Source: Liolophura sinensis
Taxonomy: Eukaryota > Mollusca > Polyplacophora > Chitonida > Chitonidae
Length of the DNA: 64,000 bases
NCBI RefSeq assembly: GCF_032854445.1
Contig: NC_088296.1
Span: forward strand, 21,629,853-21,693,852
Direction of reading: 5' to 3'
The notes under the pieces are model-generated. The model did no database searches. It worked only from the letters and a program-made list of their open reading frames with translations, and was not told the DNA's origin. Both the position numbers and the translations under genes were made by a program. Of this stretch, positions 32,470 to 44,349 are shown in pieces; positions within the stretch are counted from its first letter, which is position 1; the number at the start of each line of letters is the position of its first letter.

Positions 32470-33197
32470 GTAGGATCGGCACATTGCAAAAGGTAATGAT
32501 CGCAGCTGTCGAAAGTTAAGTGTCAGCACCACTTTACCGCGTTCAAATGACGAGTTGGCCCATGTCGTCCCTGATAACAATGTCCAACGTCGAGAAATGC
32601 TTGCGCCGCACGGGGATGCATTCCACGTGTTGGAAGCTCTTGGAGAATTGCTGCCCGTACTTCCCTTTCGTGGTGACCAGCCGCAGCTGCGGCGCCAGCA
32701 CACGCGGTTCGACAGTGTCTGTGTACATGTACAACATGGGTGTGGTGACATGTAAATCCTCCGCAGCGACATGTGGCAGTTCCGCCGGCCACATGAGCCA
32801 ACCGTGCGGTAAATTCATAATCTGCTTTACACGCGGGCTGAAAGTGATCCCCAGTTGTTTCTGAAACCGCAGGCTGTTTTTCCGCTGCACATCTAAACTG
32901 GACGTCAAGTGACGGGCGTGAGTCAGTCAGGCCCTGGACGAGGTCTTTGGGTGAAGGGTAATAGCCTGAGACATACCACACTTCGTCTTGCCGCATGTTG
33001 AACCAGATCCGTGGGTACTGTATTTCTACCAACCCGCATTCCCAGTCACCAGTCAAATGCATGGGCTGTGACAGTTGGGTGGTGAAATGCCTCAAGGTAT
33101 TCCTGGGGAAGTATTCGAGGGAGCTGTTACTGGGCAGCGTCACGTGAAACATGTTGGTGAGTTGATCTTCTCCGGGCGGCCTGATCGTTTTTCCCAT
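32470..33197 (-). pseudogene. Polinton minor-capsid-like conserved protein (frameshifted)
   Basis: The minus-strand frame begins near MFHVTLPSNSSLEYFP, followed by NTLRHFTTQL and GDWECGLVEIQYPRIW. This is the N-terminus of a family found next to the capsid and ATPase genes in many animal Polintons. After a frameshift near 32900 it continues in another frame with MYTDTVEPRV, LRLVTTKGKYG and a RDDMGQ block, then FERGKVVLTLNFR. Its location and length (about 240 residues) fit a minor capsid/penton-like structural protein. That function is inference; the family membership is recognition from memory. Confidence 0.7.
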
Positions 33198-33239
33198 CTA
33201 GCGCGGGTATTTAACACTGACCCCACTTTAGCGGGGGTC

Positions 33240-33735
33240 CGATGGCTGGAGAAGGACGCAGTCCGGCTCGCCGCTGTTGTCGTCCCTTTGGTCGGCGTGG
33301 TGTGGTGTGGTGGTGGCAGTTGTCGGGTGTGGCTTGCTTGAAATCCACCAGCAAATACCCGTGAGGTTAGGTGGTAACATCCTCAAACTCCTCGCCCTCG
33401 TTCTGCCTTCTCTCCGGAGCCATCTGTTTAGCTATTCTGGTAATTTGGGACGCGCCTTGCGGGTTTTTGAACACCATTAAGTAGTGTGCGTTGAGACTGG
33501 TGTTGCGGTGATCTTTGGTTTTGTTGAAGAAATTCTGTACGATGTACCCCACAAATCGTCCACGAGGACTAACGTTCCCCTCCCCCGGATCGAATGGTAA
33601 CGTGAACACCTTCAAACCGAACATTGGGTAACGTGGTGCACAACGGCTGCTACTCATCGTAACACCATACGATGCATTGTGGGGGTCGGTAAATGAGAGT
33701 TTGAGCATGCGCCACCAACCGTTTCACAAACACGG
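33240..33735 (-). pseudogene. Polinton FtsK/HerA-type packaging ATPase, C-terminal part (deleted core)
   Basis: The minus strand shows VGYIVQNFFNKTKDHRNTSL, then NAHYLMVFKNP and the tail with HGYLLVDFK. These are the C-terminal hallmarks of the Polinton genome-packaging ATPase. Just upstream a different frame reads TLVLVDDL, the Walker B strand, and the next ~35 codons are deleted, joining VDD directly to the YIVQN block. The Walker A part is absent. The second fragment at 63747-64000 keeps the segment missing here. Confidence 0.75.
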
Positions 33736-33809
33736 ACATTCCACATCAATTGTGCTGACGATGCAGGTAAACGGATGCTCCCATCGAGTATCCATGGATG
33801 GAGAAGCTG

Positions 33810-34335
33810 GTTGAGTCAGTTCAGCTGGTAGTACGTGTGAGGGTGATGTACAGTGCGGGAGGCCGGTGCGGTAACCGTCACCGTCCCTGCGGGCGGGGAA
33901 GCAAAGGTAGACGGGCTTCTGCTGCTGCTACTGCTGCCGCGCAACGCCATGTTGGGTAAAGAATAGACGGGTATGGAAACGGTGATCGGTACCGAAGTGT
34001 TGGGTAGCGGGGTGGAGGCCAGGTTCTCGTCCGGAACGGTGCTGTCAAGCCGACGCAAAGTGTCACTCAGCGACGACGGTGGTCATGGTGCTGGTGACGG
34101 CGTTGGAGGCGGACAAAGGCTTCCCGAACGAACGGAGGAGCGTCTTGTTCAATTGCCCTTGTAGATATTGAAGGGTCGACTGGTCTGCTGGTCTGCTGCC
34201 AATCCACCCACTAAAACTCCGATATACAAGAGAACTCCGAGAACTGCTGCCACGCAGCCTTTATTCTCACGCAAGCCTTGTACCCACTGATCTATCCCTT
34301 GAGGTAGGTCAATAGGGAGTGACAGTTACCCCCGT
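33810..34335 (-). pseudogene. Polinton small membrane protein region
   Basis: The minus strand encodes a stretch with a hydrophobic segment (LLYIGVLVGGLA, about 34190-34235) preceded by GIDQWVQGLRENKG. Then comes a Ser/Pro-rich open frame at 33816-34058 (SSSSSRSPSTFASPPAG). A copy lies at 62920-63390. Single-pass membrane or glycine-rich small proteins occur between integrase and ATPase in Polintons, but I do not recognise this one. Confidence 0.45.
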
Positions 34336-34379
34336 TATCCTCGAAGTTAAATACGTTTGACGTCCGTGGTTGGCACGGT

Positions 34380-35195
34380 TGCCAAGAATTAAAGCTGGAT
34401 GGATACCCGACTCACTTCACCCAATAATACAATTTTCCTCGGCGACGTTCCCTTTTTAAGATCTTCTCCACTTGATAAAACTTGTCTGCCGCGGCCGTCA
34501 CCGGTTGCACTTCGGTGTCGTTTAGCGTCCCGAGCAACCGTTGCCCGTTCAAGTCCTCCAGTGTGTACACGAAAGTCTGACGAGGGTATGTTCGGACGAT
34601 GCGGAACATTTCCGTGTTTCAATTCGGGAGGTACGATTTTTCAAATTTCCCTTTCACTTTATTTACAAGCACGAGATCGCTGGCGCGATAACGGTATACC
34701 GATCGTTTGGAAGCGGTTGTACCATACAAGGCTTTTGTTACTTCTTTCCAGAATTTCTTTCTGGTTCTGGGTGGTGACCTCGATGGGGGCCCGCCGTATA
34801 CACCGATGATACGCTCGACTGTAGCCTCCGACCAGCGCTGGTATGGCGTCCATGTACCACCGAATGTTATGTACGGTGAAATATTCCTACATGCGTCCTT
34901 ACAAATTACGGTTAAACCGTTCAACCACAGACGCTTTAGTCTCGTTAAACGTGGGAAAGAAAAACACACAGTTGTTCTTTAAAAATGCCTGCAACACCGT
35001 GTTCCGAAACTCTTTGCCCTTGTCCGTTTGCAGGTACAACGGTCGACTTTCCGTCTTGAAAATGCGTTGAACGCCTCGATCTGACGGGCATCGGTTTTGG
35101 TGCGCAGTGGAACCACCCAAGCGTACTTAGAGCTGCAGGTAAGTACATAACGGTTGTCGTCATTCTCTTTGGCAAACGCTGCTATGTCGACCAGG
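34380..35195 (-). pseudogene. Polinton retroviral-like integrase with chromodomain (broken)
   Basis: A DDE integrase core on the minus strand, in several frames. The first catalytic Asp is in LVDIAAF at the extreme right edge (about 35188), followed by the SKYAWVVPL block. The second Asp is in LQTDKGKEFRN (about 35020), and the Glu in KASVVERFNR (about 34910). Downstream come LVLVNKVKGKFEKSYLPNW and, at 34380-34480, a chromodomain-like end (VEKILKRERRRGKLYYWVK) in which the conserved Trp after Lys is a TGA stop. The N-terminal zinc-binding part is missing because a LINE fragment starts at 35197. Confidence 0.8.
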
Positions 35196-35196
35196 C

Positions 35197-38100
35197 AAGA
35201 CAGCGAGTCGCTACATAACAGTGCCCTCTAGACATGCCCTGAGGAAACATATGATAAGGCCAGAAGTAAAGCTCTGACCTCTGCAGAAAAGATAGAAGAT
35301 GAAGGTGGCAGACGAAGAGAAGTGATCCCCTGATCCAAGACAGCTGCAGCCGCAACCCTGTCCCCATCCTGTGACCCGTCAGCATATATAAATTTATAAT
35401 CCATATAATCAGCCTTGATTTCAGCTAAACTTTGCTGAATTATAAGAGGATTTGTAGCTATTTCTTATATGTACGTAGATCAAATATTAGTTTAGAATGT
35501 GGAAGGAGCCAGGGAGGAGAATCCGGAAAAGACACCGGAGCAATATCCTCTAGCTTGAGGGATCTTGTTAGGACGGAGAGGTATATATATTATCTCCATC
35601 TTTCAAATGGTGGACTTTTTGTTTTATTATTTTGCCCTTAAGCTTCTGAACCATGTTCCAGACCTTACGCATGGGTGTTTTTGACGTAATGCCCGGAGCA
35701 AAGTAACACCAACAAGATCGTCTCTTGGACTTGAGTAATCGAGCAGCCTTAGTTTGAAAAATACGAACCTGACATAAATTATTATCAGTGGGACAATGAT
35801 TGAATGGCTTATTCCTTTATGGCTTTACGACAGCCATTGTCGTGCCAGGGTTTACGTTTGGATTTTGGATTTATCGAGGTTTTAGGTATATTTCTTTCGG
35901 CAGCTCGTAATAGAAGCTCATTAAATTTTAATACAGAATCCTCTGCTGCATTGAGAGCTTCTGGAGCGATATCAACCTCACAGAAGATCTAAATGCGATC
36001 CAATCAGCTTTATGGAATTTCCACCTAGCTGAACGTTCTAAAGAATTAGCAGTGATATGCTCTAGGATTATAGGAAAATGGTCACTACCACAAAGATTGT
36101 CATGCACCTTCCAAGAGAAATCAAGAAGTGACAGATTCGTGAATCGATAGCAGAATAAGTTCCATTACACGGATGTAAATAGGTATTAGAACCGTCATTA
36201 GAATAACACAGTTCATCCTTTAACAAGAAGTCTTCTACTATCTTGCCCTTATCATTTATGTTATTACTGCCCAGTAGGGGGTTATGGGAATTAAGATCTC
36301 CCAATATTATAAAAGGTTTCGGTAATTGTTCTATTAAATTATGTAACTGCAAAGCTGACAAAGAAATGTTCGGGGGTATATACACCGAACATAATGTGAT
36401 TGTTTCAGACAATGAAACACGAACGGCCACAGCCTGAAGCTCTGTATCCAGAGGAACAGGGCTGTGAATAATATTGTTATTGATGAAGATAAAAGAGCCG
36501 CCTTCAGCTCGCTCTTCTTCATTTCAGTAAGTACTGTATAATGGAGTAAATTTTAAGAGTTGTCTTATCTTTGCCAAATGTCTTCTGGTGAGTTTCCTAA
36601 AGACACAGGGCAATAGGATTTAATGATTGAACAAGCTGTGTTATTTTAACAAAATTTACCTTAAGACTTCGACAATTCCACTATATAATTTTGTCATTAT
36701 GGACATTATGGAGGAAGGCGTATGCTGGATTTCTCTTTATGTTTGGACCGCGGACGACCCTTCCTTGGAGACCGGCTGTTACATCTCTCTGGTGCGGGTG
36801 ATGTATTGACCACCTAGCCATCTGATGTTGAAGGACCAACTTCCTACAACGATCCAAACCTATTAAAAGTTTGGACAGGGTCCCTTGTGGCCTTAGAGGG
36901 ACGCTCTGTGGGGCCAATATGTTTATTATTTTCATTACGAGATTTATTTTCAGACTTAGTTCTGGCAGGTTTGTTTTTGCTTTGATCAGATTCAGGTTTA
37001 TCAGTTTGTTTTCTAATATTTACTGGTTTTTTAAGTTAATGTAGTGGCCTGGGTTGAACAGGAGTTACGGGCAGGTTGAGCAGCAGGTTGTAAAGATAGA
37101 GAACTTTTTTTGTCGTTTCCAATGGGCCAAGTCAAGAAGGTTTGAGTAGCAACAGATGCTACTCGTATGACCGCATTGGTAAATAAAGTCTGCAGTGAAG
37201 TATTAGGAGGTATTAGTTTGCGGGCCTCCTGATCCGAAATATTGTTTTTAGTTTTTATAGTGATCATTTGTTTTTTTTTTTTAAGAAGAGTGGGCAGTCC
37301 CTAGAGGAGGCCACGTGATCTCCACTGCAATTGCAGCACTTAACTGTGCTGCTACAGTCGAAACCTTCATGACCTTCACTGCCACACCGAAAGCAAACCA
37401 GTTTATTTTTACATTCGCCTTTGCCATGACCAAACTTTTGACAGTTAAAACAACGTGTTGGGTTAGGTATATATAAGTCCACACTGACCCTATAATGGCC
37501 AATGTAGATATACGCCGGAACAGATTTACTGTTGAAGGTTAGACGATATGTATTTAGTTTAATGATGTTACCAGATTTCTTCGTAATGAAGCGTTTCACT
37601 CTGGTAACACCCTGTGACTTCAGTTCTGTGCAGATTTCGTCTTCTAATAAATCAATGATATCCTGATCCCTGTCACGCATAATTCCCTGACAGCTGTTCA
37701 GGGAGTTAAAAGGGGAAGTATAAACAGGAATATCAGTTATTTTGTTTGAAGCTAATAAATTTATAGATTGTTGTTTCCGGAAACATTCACTGAGTATGTC
37801 TCCGAATCGTAATTTTTTGACGTTTTTTTAAATGTACCTGCTGAACCCTGCAAGGCCCTTTTAAGTACAAATGGATGAATTTTGGAGACCGGCTTCAGTT
37901 CACTCTTTGTTGAGAGAACAGTCGGCCAACTGTCCTGTCCGTTATCAACGGAGTCCGATAAAACCTCTAATTTCCTCTTTTTGTCAGCGCTTAAAATTGG
38001 CTGAGAGGAAGATCTCGTATTCATACTAGAAACAATTGAATTAGGGTTTAAAGTCGATATGACATATAAATATAAATTTCACCCCATATCTTCCCCACCC

Positions 38101-38640
38101 ACCACGGAGTGCCGACAAGGGCGATACCTGAACCTGGGAATACCCAGCAGGAAAGACACCAAGGATTCCATATGAGGTATACTCGAACAGATTGATTTAT
38201 ACCAAAGGTTAAATTCAATCTACTCGATTGACCCATGAGCCACGCCTCAAAGCGTATTCCCGCAAACGATATTTCAGAAATAACATTTGTTCGCTAAATG
38301 ATGTGCTGCTTTAGAGGAAATTGGCACCACGCAGAGGCAAGACATGACCAAGCCCATTGATTGGACCGGCCCATCCGACCCCCCCCCCACCCCCCCTCCC
38401 CCCCACGACCCCCGTCTCTCTCCAAGTAAGGGCCAAAGTGACGTGTTGGGAGTGAGGATCTCGCAAGATCAACACGCCCTCAGTCACCAGGATCCCGTCC
38501 TCGGAGATTACGCGTCGGAACCCACGGCATACAGGTCGCTCCCCGGTTGCCTCTAACACAACCGGGAAGATGCGAGCCTATTTTATTCACCATGCGCACA
38601 CAGGAGGGCTTTAGGTTAGTCGAATTTTACGACAAGCTTG
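35197..38640 (-). mobile_element. I/Nimb-type LINE, copy 3, internally deleted
   Basis: Minus-strand element. 3' part: RNase H fragment at 35197-35570 (no 3' UTR, abutting the Polinton). Then an internal junction near 35570 removes the RT and joins to the EN-RT linker (35590-36000) and endonuclease (36000-36850; ILGDLNSHNP motif near 36260-36300, the canonical form). ORF1 is at 37031-38024 and a 5' UTR-like region at 38025-38640. From 36847 rightwards it is part of the large inverted repeat and pairs with 61016-62709. Confidence 0.75.
37031..38024 (-). pseudogene. LINE ORF1 (gag-like), frameshifted copy
   Basis: Counterpart of the intact ORF1 at 61466-62521. The zinc-knuckle block is intact at 37290-37470 (CFNCQKFGHGKGEC, CFRCGSEGHEGFDC, then CCNCSGDH). 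The N-terminal part (37761-38024) is in a different frame, separated by a frameshift near 37815 in a run of T, and the C-terminal part is again shifted near 37265 in an A-run on the minus strand. Confidence 0.75.
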
Positions 38641-39600
38641 CCCAGAGGGCTGAGGTCCTATTCTTATCACCCTGGAAACCCCACGGGGGACTGTACTTAT
38701 GAACAGATATCTTTCTTTTTGTGGGGAAGGGGTACGAACATTGTATTATGTTCTTTTTTTTTTCTTCATTTCTCCCCGAGTCCTGGGACCTACATTTCAC
38801 CATTTGGTTACGGTATAGCCCGCACTGTAATTCAATCCAACGTTCTTAAGGCTTTAGTGTTTGCAGGTTTGGTGTCATTGAACATAGGTTATGCATTCTG
38901 GAAATATGTATCGGTAAACATGTTTACGATCAAACCATCCGGAATTTTCTTTACCGTTAGTGTATAATTATGAGCAACGGATTTGTGAAGCTCGCGGTCA
39001 TTCATTCAAGTCCACTTGTGAGCAATTATTTACTCAAGTCCATTTGGGAGAAGTCAAGTTTATTGTTGTTAACTGTGCAGGATTTTGCTTGGTTTGGAAG
39101 TATCGGCTTTTACGCTAATCGACATTCGTCATTTAAACTCCATTCTCTATACGCAGCAATTTGTGAACTTGAGTTTCGCCGCTTTCTATTGTTTGCAACG
39201 TTGTTTTGCGTCTTGTATCGTTCATTGTCTCTGTATGCAATTAGATACATTTCATACCAGTTACCCTGAAAGTGACTTTGTGTGTATTTCCGAAGAGGGA
39301 AACATATATGGACAGGTCGGCATCACGGACGCTACCTTCAACCCGCCCTCCCTGAGAAGTTACACATTCACAGGCAGTTGGGAATAAACCACTTATCGGA
39401 CTGTCATCCGTAGATTGAGGAATTCATCTTAATTGTGGATTCTATATTTACTTGGACCGATTCGCCTTTGGAAACCGAAATATTCCATCCGGATTTGGCC
39501 CCTGTAAGATACTATATATATACACATTCTGGAAATATGTATCGGTGGGTTCTGTGTTGGTAATCCATTTACGCTCCCTCTGAAGGTTTTTGGTGCAGAT
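38640..39600 (+). repeat. Gypsy 3' end / LTR fragment in the left arm
   Basis: A G-rich tract (TGTGGGGAAGGGG, about 38721-38733) that looks like a polypurine tract is followed by an LTR-like region matching 13650-14060 and 16318-16770. There is no internal gypsy coding sequence to its left, where a LINE 5' end sits. It is probably an LTR remnant truncated by the LINE. Inverted copy at 60030-60955. Confidence 0.55.
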
Positions 39601-39784
39601 TTTGCCAGTAAATTTTACCTCACTTGAAAAGATTGAAAAATTACTTTTTTAGGGATTGACTGACTTTTTCGTTCATTTAGATATGCATTACCGGTCAACC
39701 CTGCAGTGACCCAGACGCCGATCTCTCGGGCGGATTCAAACTGCCAGAACATTACAGTATGTAGTATAATATAATTAAATGCGT

Positions 39785-40080
39785 GCAACACAAAGAGTAA
39801 AACCAGACCAACGATGACAGTTTTGATCGCAGGTAAATGGTCACACGTAATCGGTGAAATAGGGCATATGTCAATTTCCCTCAGTTACGGTTTAATTCCA
39901 ACTGTTCATGTAATGCATAAATAGTAGCAATTTAGACGCTCCTTGAACCATGGCTAAAGCTTTTTTAGGTAAGAAAAATGCAGCGATGTTAATTACAATT
40001 TATTACACGTTACTGGTCTAGAATGACTCGAAATGCCGTATTGTCATCACATTTAACATTCAGTATACTCACACCGACGT
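39785..40080 (-). repeat. Dispersed repeat R1, left-arm copy
   Basis: Minus-orientation R1, paired with 59523-59815 in the right arm; blocks as listed for 2030-2345. Confidence 0.6.
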
Positions 40081-40124
40081 AACAATGCCAACTACATATG
40101 CACAGATCTGCTTACTATACCTGA

Positions 40125-40475
40125 TTACTGGCTCTGATAGCACAGTTGGTAGAGCGCCCGGTGTGGGAGCGGTAGATTCAGGGTCAATCCTGGGTCAATC
40201 CTGGGTCGAGCTACACCAAAGACGCTTAGCGTTCGGCTTGAAGGGGATAGTGCAACGACTGGTTGACCCATATCAGTGTAATAGCTCGGGTGGGTCGGCT
40301 TACTTGCCTTCAGTAAGACGTCTCAGTGAAGCAGCACTAGATAAAAGATATGTGGAAATCCGTCCTGCAGCAAGGAAGCACATTACATACTCCCTAAGAA
40401 TTCCTTTGTCGTCATATGACTCAAAAATTGTGAAGTACGACGTTAAACCTCAAACACTCATTCAATATACTTGAT
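40125..40475 (+). mobile_element. SINE-3 (tRNA-derived), left arm
   Basis: The tRNA-like head GCTCTGATAGCACAGTTGGT (A box) and AGAGCGCC leads to a B-box region containing GGGTCGAGC. The body and the tail end in GTACGACGTTAAACCTCAAA with a short CATTCA repeat. The right-arm copy (59195-59460) lacks the 13-bp duplication GGGTCAATCCTGG. The tail differs from that of the SINE at 24943. Confidence 0.65.
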
Positions 40476-40644
40476 TAGTCTTTTATATTTAAGCTCTTTT
40501 TCCGTTTGCATTGTTTTAATGGGAATGTGTATTAAAATGACAACATAGCACTGTGATTACTTGCATACTAGAGATGTTTACTTTGATTGATTCATTTGTT
40601 TAATTTGCTATTTTACACCGTACTTAGGAATATTTAACTTATAC

Positions 40645-40842
40645 TAACAGGCGTAATAATTAGAGTGTCCGTCTGCTAGGCAGAATACCTGGGATGAAAT
40701 CCAGGTCATACAAAAGTCTTCAAGAATTGTTCTTGTTGCCAACATGCTTGGCGTCTACCACAGAGTGGTTAGAGCATGCAAACAGAATTCGTTAGCCCAA
40801 TGTCAGTATAGTCTGGCTGGCTAGGGTGTCAGGTGGATTCAG
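40645..40842 (+). mobile_element. SINE-2 (tRNA-derived), left-arm copy
   Basis: Related to 18545-18790 with more divergence: GCTAGGCAGAATACCTGGGA, then CATGCTTGGCGTCTACCACA and GAGTGGTTAGAGCATGC. In the duplicated blocks near 18.5 and 23.4 kb this SINE is followed by an MFS first exon. Here it joins straight to the sequence that lies upstream of that exon, so the exon is deleted. Confidence 0.55.
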
Positions 40843-42751
40843 GTGTGTTTTTTTTAATCACCTGTAGCAGAGAATGTTAACCTAATTTAACTTGTAGATA
40901 AGCCTTTACATCTTGACTGGTCAGTTTCGCCACGTCTATACGTGATGACGAGCGTGTAAAAATATAGTCCAGTATACTTTTTAAGACTGTATGTTTAAGT
41001 CTCCTTATATGTCGACACGCTTGGTTTACGCGGTTATTTACGGCAATATTTACTTCATGAGATAGCCGTTAGACTGTGTGTATTTACCCATGAGACAGCA
41101 GCTTCTCGCATACAGATCTGTACACACTTGCACGAAAGATGCAGTAAACGAGAAAAGACATATGAGAAAATACACAGTAATTAGCGTCTGAGGTTGAGGC
41201 AGTTAGACTAGACCTTCACCAGGTCAAACGACGACCGCAATGGGTTTCCATGCGAGACGGTTTAACTAAAACATATGTTTTTTGATGAACAGATGCCGGG
41301 TCAAGCAAGTACACTAACTCAAAAAAGACACTGTGGAAGGGTATAACATTTTCTTACATTTACTGTCATCTAATGTATTTTTTTTCTGTTGCATGCCTTC
41401 GAGCAACTCTTTCTGAATCAAAACAACCCAAATAGATGGTAATGTCGCGTCTCTAATGTATTGTCAATAAATGGATAATGGTGACACTGAAAATTTTCAA
41501 GCCTGATAGCAGATGTTTTTGGCTTGTGCTCGCCTGCGCCGTGGGATATCAGATAGCAGCAAGCATACACTAACGGTGTGGCACGTTTTCCCTTCCCATT
41601 GTGTACCCTGGTGTCGACTCTGTGTTCGTACGTGTTTGAGATATTTCGATCCCAAGTTAACTTTTGACCAAGTATATATATTGCACGATTTTTAACAAGT
41701 CTGTAAATAAGTGATATGATGAAAAATTATGATGTAGTACCGGTACTGACACCTTTATTTAAACCAGATAAAGCTTATGCTTCCGTTTGTCGAAGAGAAA
41801 ACGACTGTTCGCGATGTTGATTTGGTTAACATCAGACTTCCACTGTTTTACTCATTATACTTTTCCTCTGATCACCCGTAGACTGAAAAATTGCGCTGGT
41901 TTGCATGGGTCAACACTGGTATTTCGCTTTTGTAAAAAGATTCTACACAAAGTGCCCGGGTTTCATTAGCACCGGTATGACTTTTAAATCGGTTTCTTGA
42001 GTTTCGGAATATTTTCAATCACTGGAGTTAAAGTAATGGATTTGGGCGAGTTTGGAACGCAAGAAGTTGCAGTCCAATTTTAGTGCCTTGTTTGGTTAAG
42101 ACTTTTGATTGATTCAAGCTTCATTAACCATCCCTGAAATCATATGTAATATGCAGTAAGAAACAATGTACCTTTATCAATAATCATACAAAACAGTAAT
42201 AGATACCAGATGCGAACACAAAAGACAAATCACGCAATGTAGGCTTCCAATTATACATTCATATACTAGTTATTAATTTAAGGAAGTTTAAGATCAAAAA
42301 AGCTCGAAAACAACTTTCAAACCAGACTATAAAACGATTATACAGGAATATAAAGCAAAAAAATTAGGACGCATTTATATACGGAAAAGCAGTCAACAGC
42401 TTTCATTAGTTCCAGAAAAATGGTGAATGGGCTAATTGTGAAGAGGAAAATAAAAAAAATTAAAGTAATAAATATATTCGGTCAAAAAAATTACTGTGCA
42501 TAAAAGTTTGCAGAATTCCATGTGCGTTTGAAGGAATAAAAGTATTCAACTACATACTATAGTGATAGGCGACCTTGGAATGCGCCTTCACAAAATAAAT
42601 TAGGTGAAGGACACGGTCCATGTCATACCTTTGCTACGTGGTGAGTATTTAATGAATCTGTTCTCTGATTTGGCAGTTTTGTGTCACTGGACTGTTGCAC
42701 TTAAGCGATCGCAAACGTTTACTCATTCAGTCTTAAAGACATTACGACATC
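40843..42751. other. Inverted-repeat unit, non-coding part
   Basis: Homologous to 19205-20990 and, inverted, to 56930-58800. I find no gene: open frames of about 60 codons here are not conserved between the copies. Probably former 5' flank of an MFS gene. Confidence 0.5.
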
Positions 42752-43305
42752 ATGTCAAAGCCGACGTTAAATGAACGCAATCAGGCGGTTGGTATATTTG
42801 CCGCAGGATTTAACGCAACAAGAGGTCACAACGCTGATGCTTAATCACAAGAACACCACAGCCCGCCAGATGCCGGAAAGGAAACTTTCACGACGTGAGG
42901 GATCGTCTGGTCTGTGGAAATCCTCGGGTAACCACGCCTGCGCAAGGTCGGTAGGTCCGTTTGACACACCTCAAAAACAGACATCAAACAGGCGAAGAAA
43001 CCGCTCGAGTCGTTCCAGACCGTCCTCGTGCAAACCGGCCATGAGTAAGATTTGTCTACGGCACATCGTAATACGATACGTCCGTCTTTGACACCACAAC
43101 ATCGTCAAGCAAGGTTGCAGTGGTGGAGGCAGTACGTCTGACGCCCCGTAGACAGGTGGCCAAATGTGATTTTTACGGAGAAATCACGTTTCCACTTTTC
43201 CCTTTCAGATGGGCGTCAAGGCGTGTATCGTAGTGGGCGTGAGCGCTACTTTGACTCCTGTGTTTTCGAAAGAAACCATTTAGGCAACGGGGCAGTGATG
43301 ATAAG
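42752..43305 (+). pseudogene. Tc1/mariner-like transposase remnant, left arm
   Basis: Begins MSKPTLNERNQAVGIFAAG, an HTH start typical of Tc1-like transposases. Frame changes follow. The GNPRV-type GRPR hinge region (near 42915) is recognisable, as is a stretch reading WPNVIFTEKSRFHFSLSDGR near 43150-43210, the block that normally holds the first catalytic Asp (DES); here it reads EKS. It continues through YRSGRERYFDSCVFERNHLG. Three copies exist because of the segmental duplications (20997-21550, here, and 56362-56925 inverted). Confidence 0.65.
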
Positions 43306-43324
43306 AGGCACTTAGCTTCATTTT

Positions 43325-44349
43325 CTACTTTTTGAAGACATGTGAACACAATGGACGATTATTATAAGAACAGTCAGGCAGATAAACCACACAATAGACC
43401 AGTAGAAACCGTCTTGCCTTGGCATGTAGATCCAGTGAACCCATTGCTGTCATAGGTATCCGATCATGATTTGCATTAGTAGCTGACTGACGGCCACCAT
43501 AAAGTAGAGTGCAACAAATAATGAATTTAAGTTCGACCGTCCGTACTGACACACAAGCATTGAAACTGGAAGTTCGTAGGCTGGTCCCAATTCTATCCCA
43601 CACAGAAACCCGATGACATAAACCGTGGTCGGATTCAGGAAACATAAACCGTGTGCAAGCCCAAGAACAAAACTACATACTGAACAAAAGTCAAAATGCA
43701 AATATCTGTGGCGCGCCTTTATCACACAGCAGACCGTAGACTACACGCGTGATCATTATGCACAGGGCCATTGTGGTAACAATGGTAAACGAGTCATTCA
43801 TCCCGATGGAATTGGTTACGGAGGTGATGATATTGAAAACCGTGTACGCACATGCGGTGAAAACAACATATGTCCAAAATGTCACGTGGAAAAACCTAGA
43901 CTTGAATATGTCTTTTGGAGGTACGTTTTCTTCTCTGTGCTGCAGTAGATTGTTGTGCTCTAGCAACTCCGTATCTAGGTAGTTTTCCCTTTGTGACTCC
44001 TTGTCTCGCTGGTTGCTTTCCTGTGCCTCTGTATGTCGGTGTCTTTCTTCTTTCGACATCTCGGTCTTTCAACTCCTTGCCTGTTTTGCTCTCCAGATTC
44101 CTGGCGGCGGGGTACAATAGTGAATAGAACGCGCTGAGAACTACACCCGACACTATGGAGGTGGTGAAGAAAAAGCCGGCCAACTCATTTTCGCAAATCA
44201 ACTCAAACAGACCCGAATAAGTTGTTTTGCCGATACAAAGAGCTGCACCAGAAAGTCCAGTTGTAGCTCCGTTTTGGTAACAAATCGTTTTGGGAACATC
44301 CTTACCACAACATTCCTCGTCCTTGTCAGTGTAATCGCAATACTTAATG
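43325..44349 (-). pseudogene. MFS gene B, exon 3, decayed
   Basis: Paralogue of 835-1802. The acceptor (TTTTCTAACTTTCAG, AG at 44350-44351) and stop (TGA near 43330) are present and most helices are recognisable (FFTTSIVSGVVLSAFYSLL, TSVTNSIGMNDSF, GIELGPAYELPVSML). The reading frame shifts at least three times, near 44270, 43700 and 43450. The central loop contains an extended K/E/R/D-rich segment (KEERHRHTEAQES) longer than that of gene A. Confidence 0.85.

Larger units (their letters stand above)
36847..43345 (+). repeat. Left arm of a 6.5-kb inverted duplication
   Basis: Pairs in inverted orientation with 56340-62709. By eye the arms share order and content throughout: LINE ORF1/5' UTR, LTR fragment, R1, SINE-3, SINE-2, unique sequence, Tc1-like remnant and the last codons of an MFS exon 3. 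Identity looks around 90-95% with scattered indels (for example a 13-bp tandem duplication GGGTCAATCCTGG at 40190-40215 only in this arm). The left edge is inside the LINE at CAACGATCC (36847-36855), and the right edge is at the MFS stop codon region. Confidence 0.85.
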
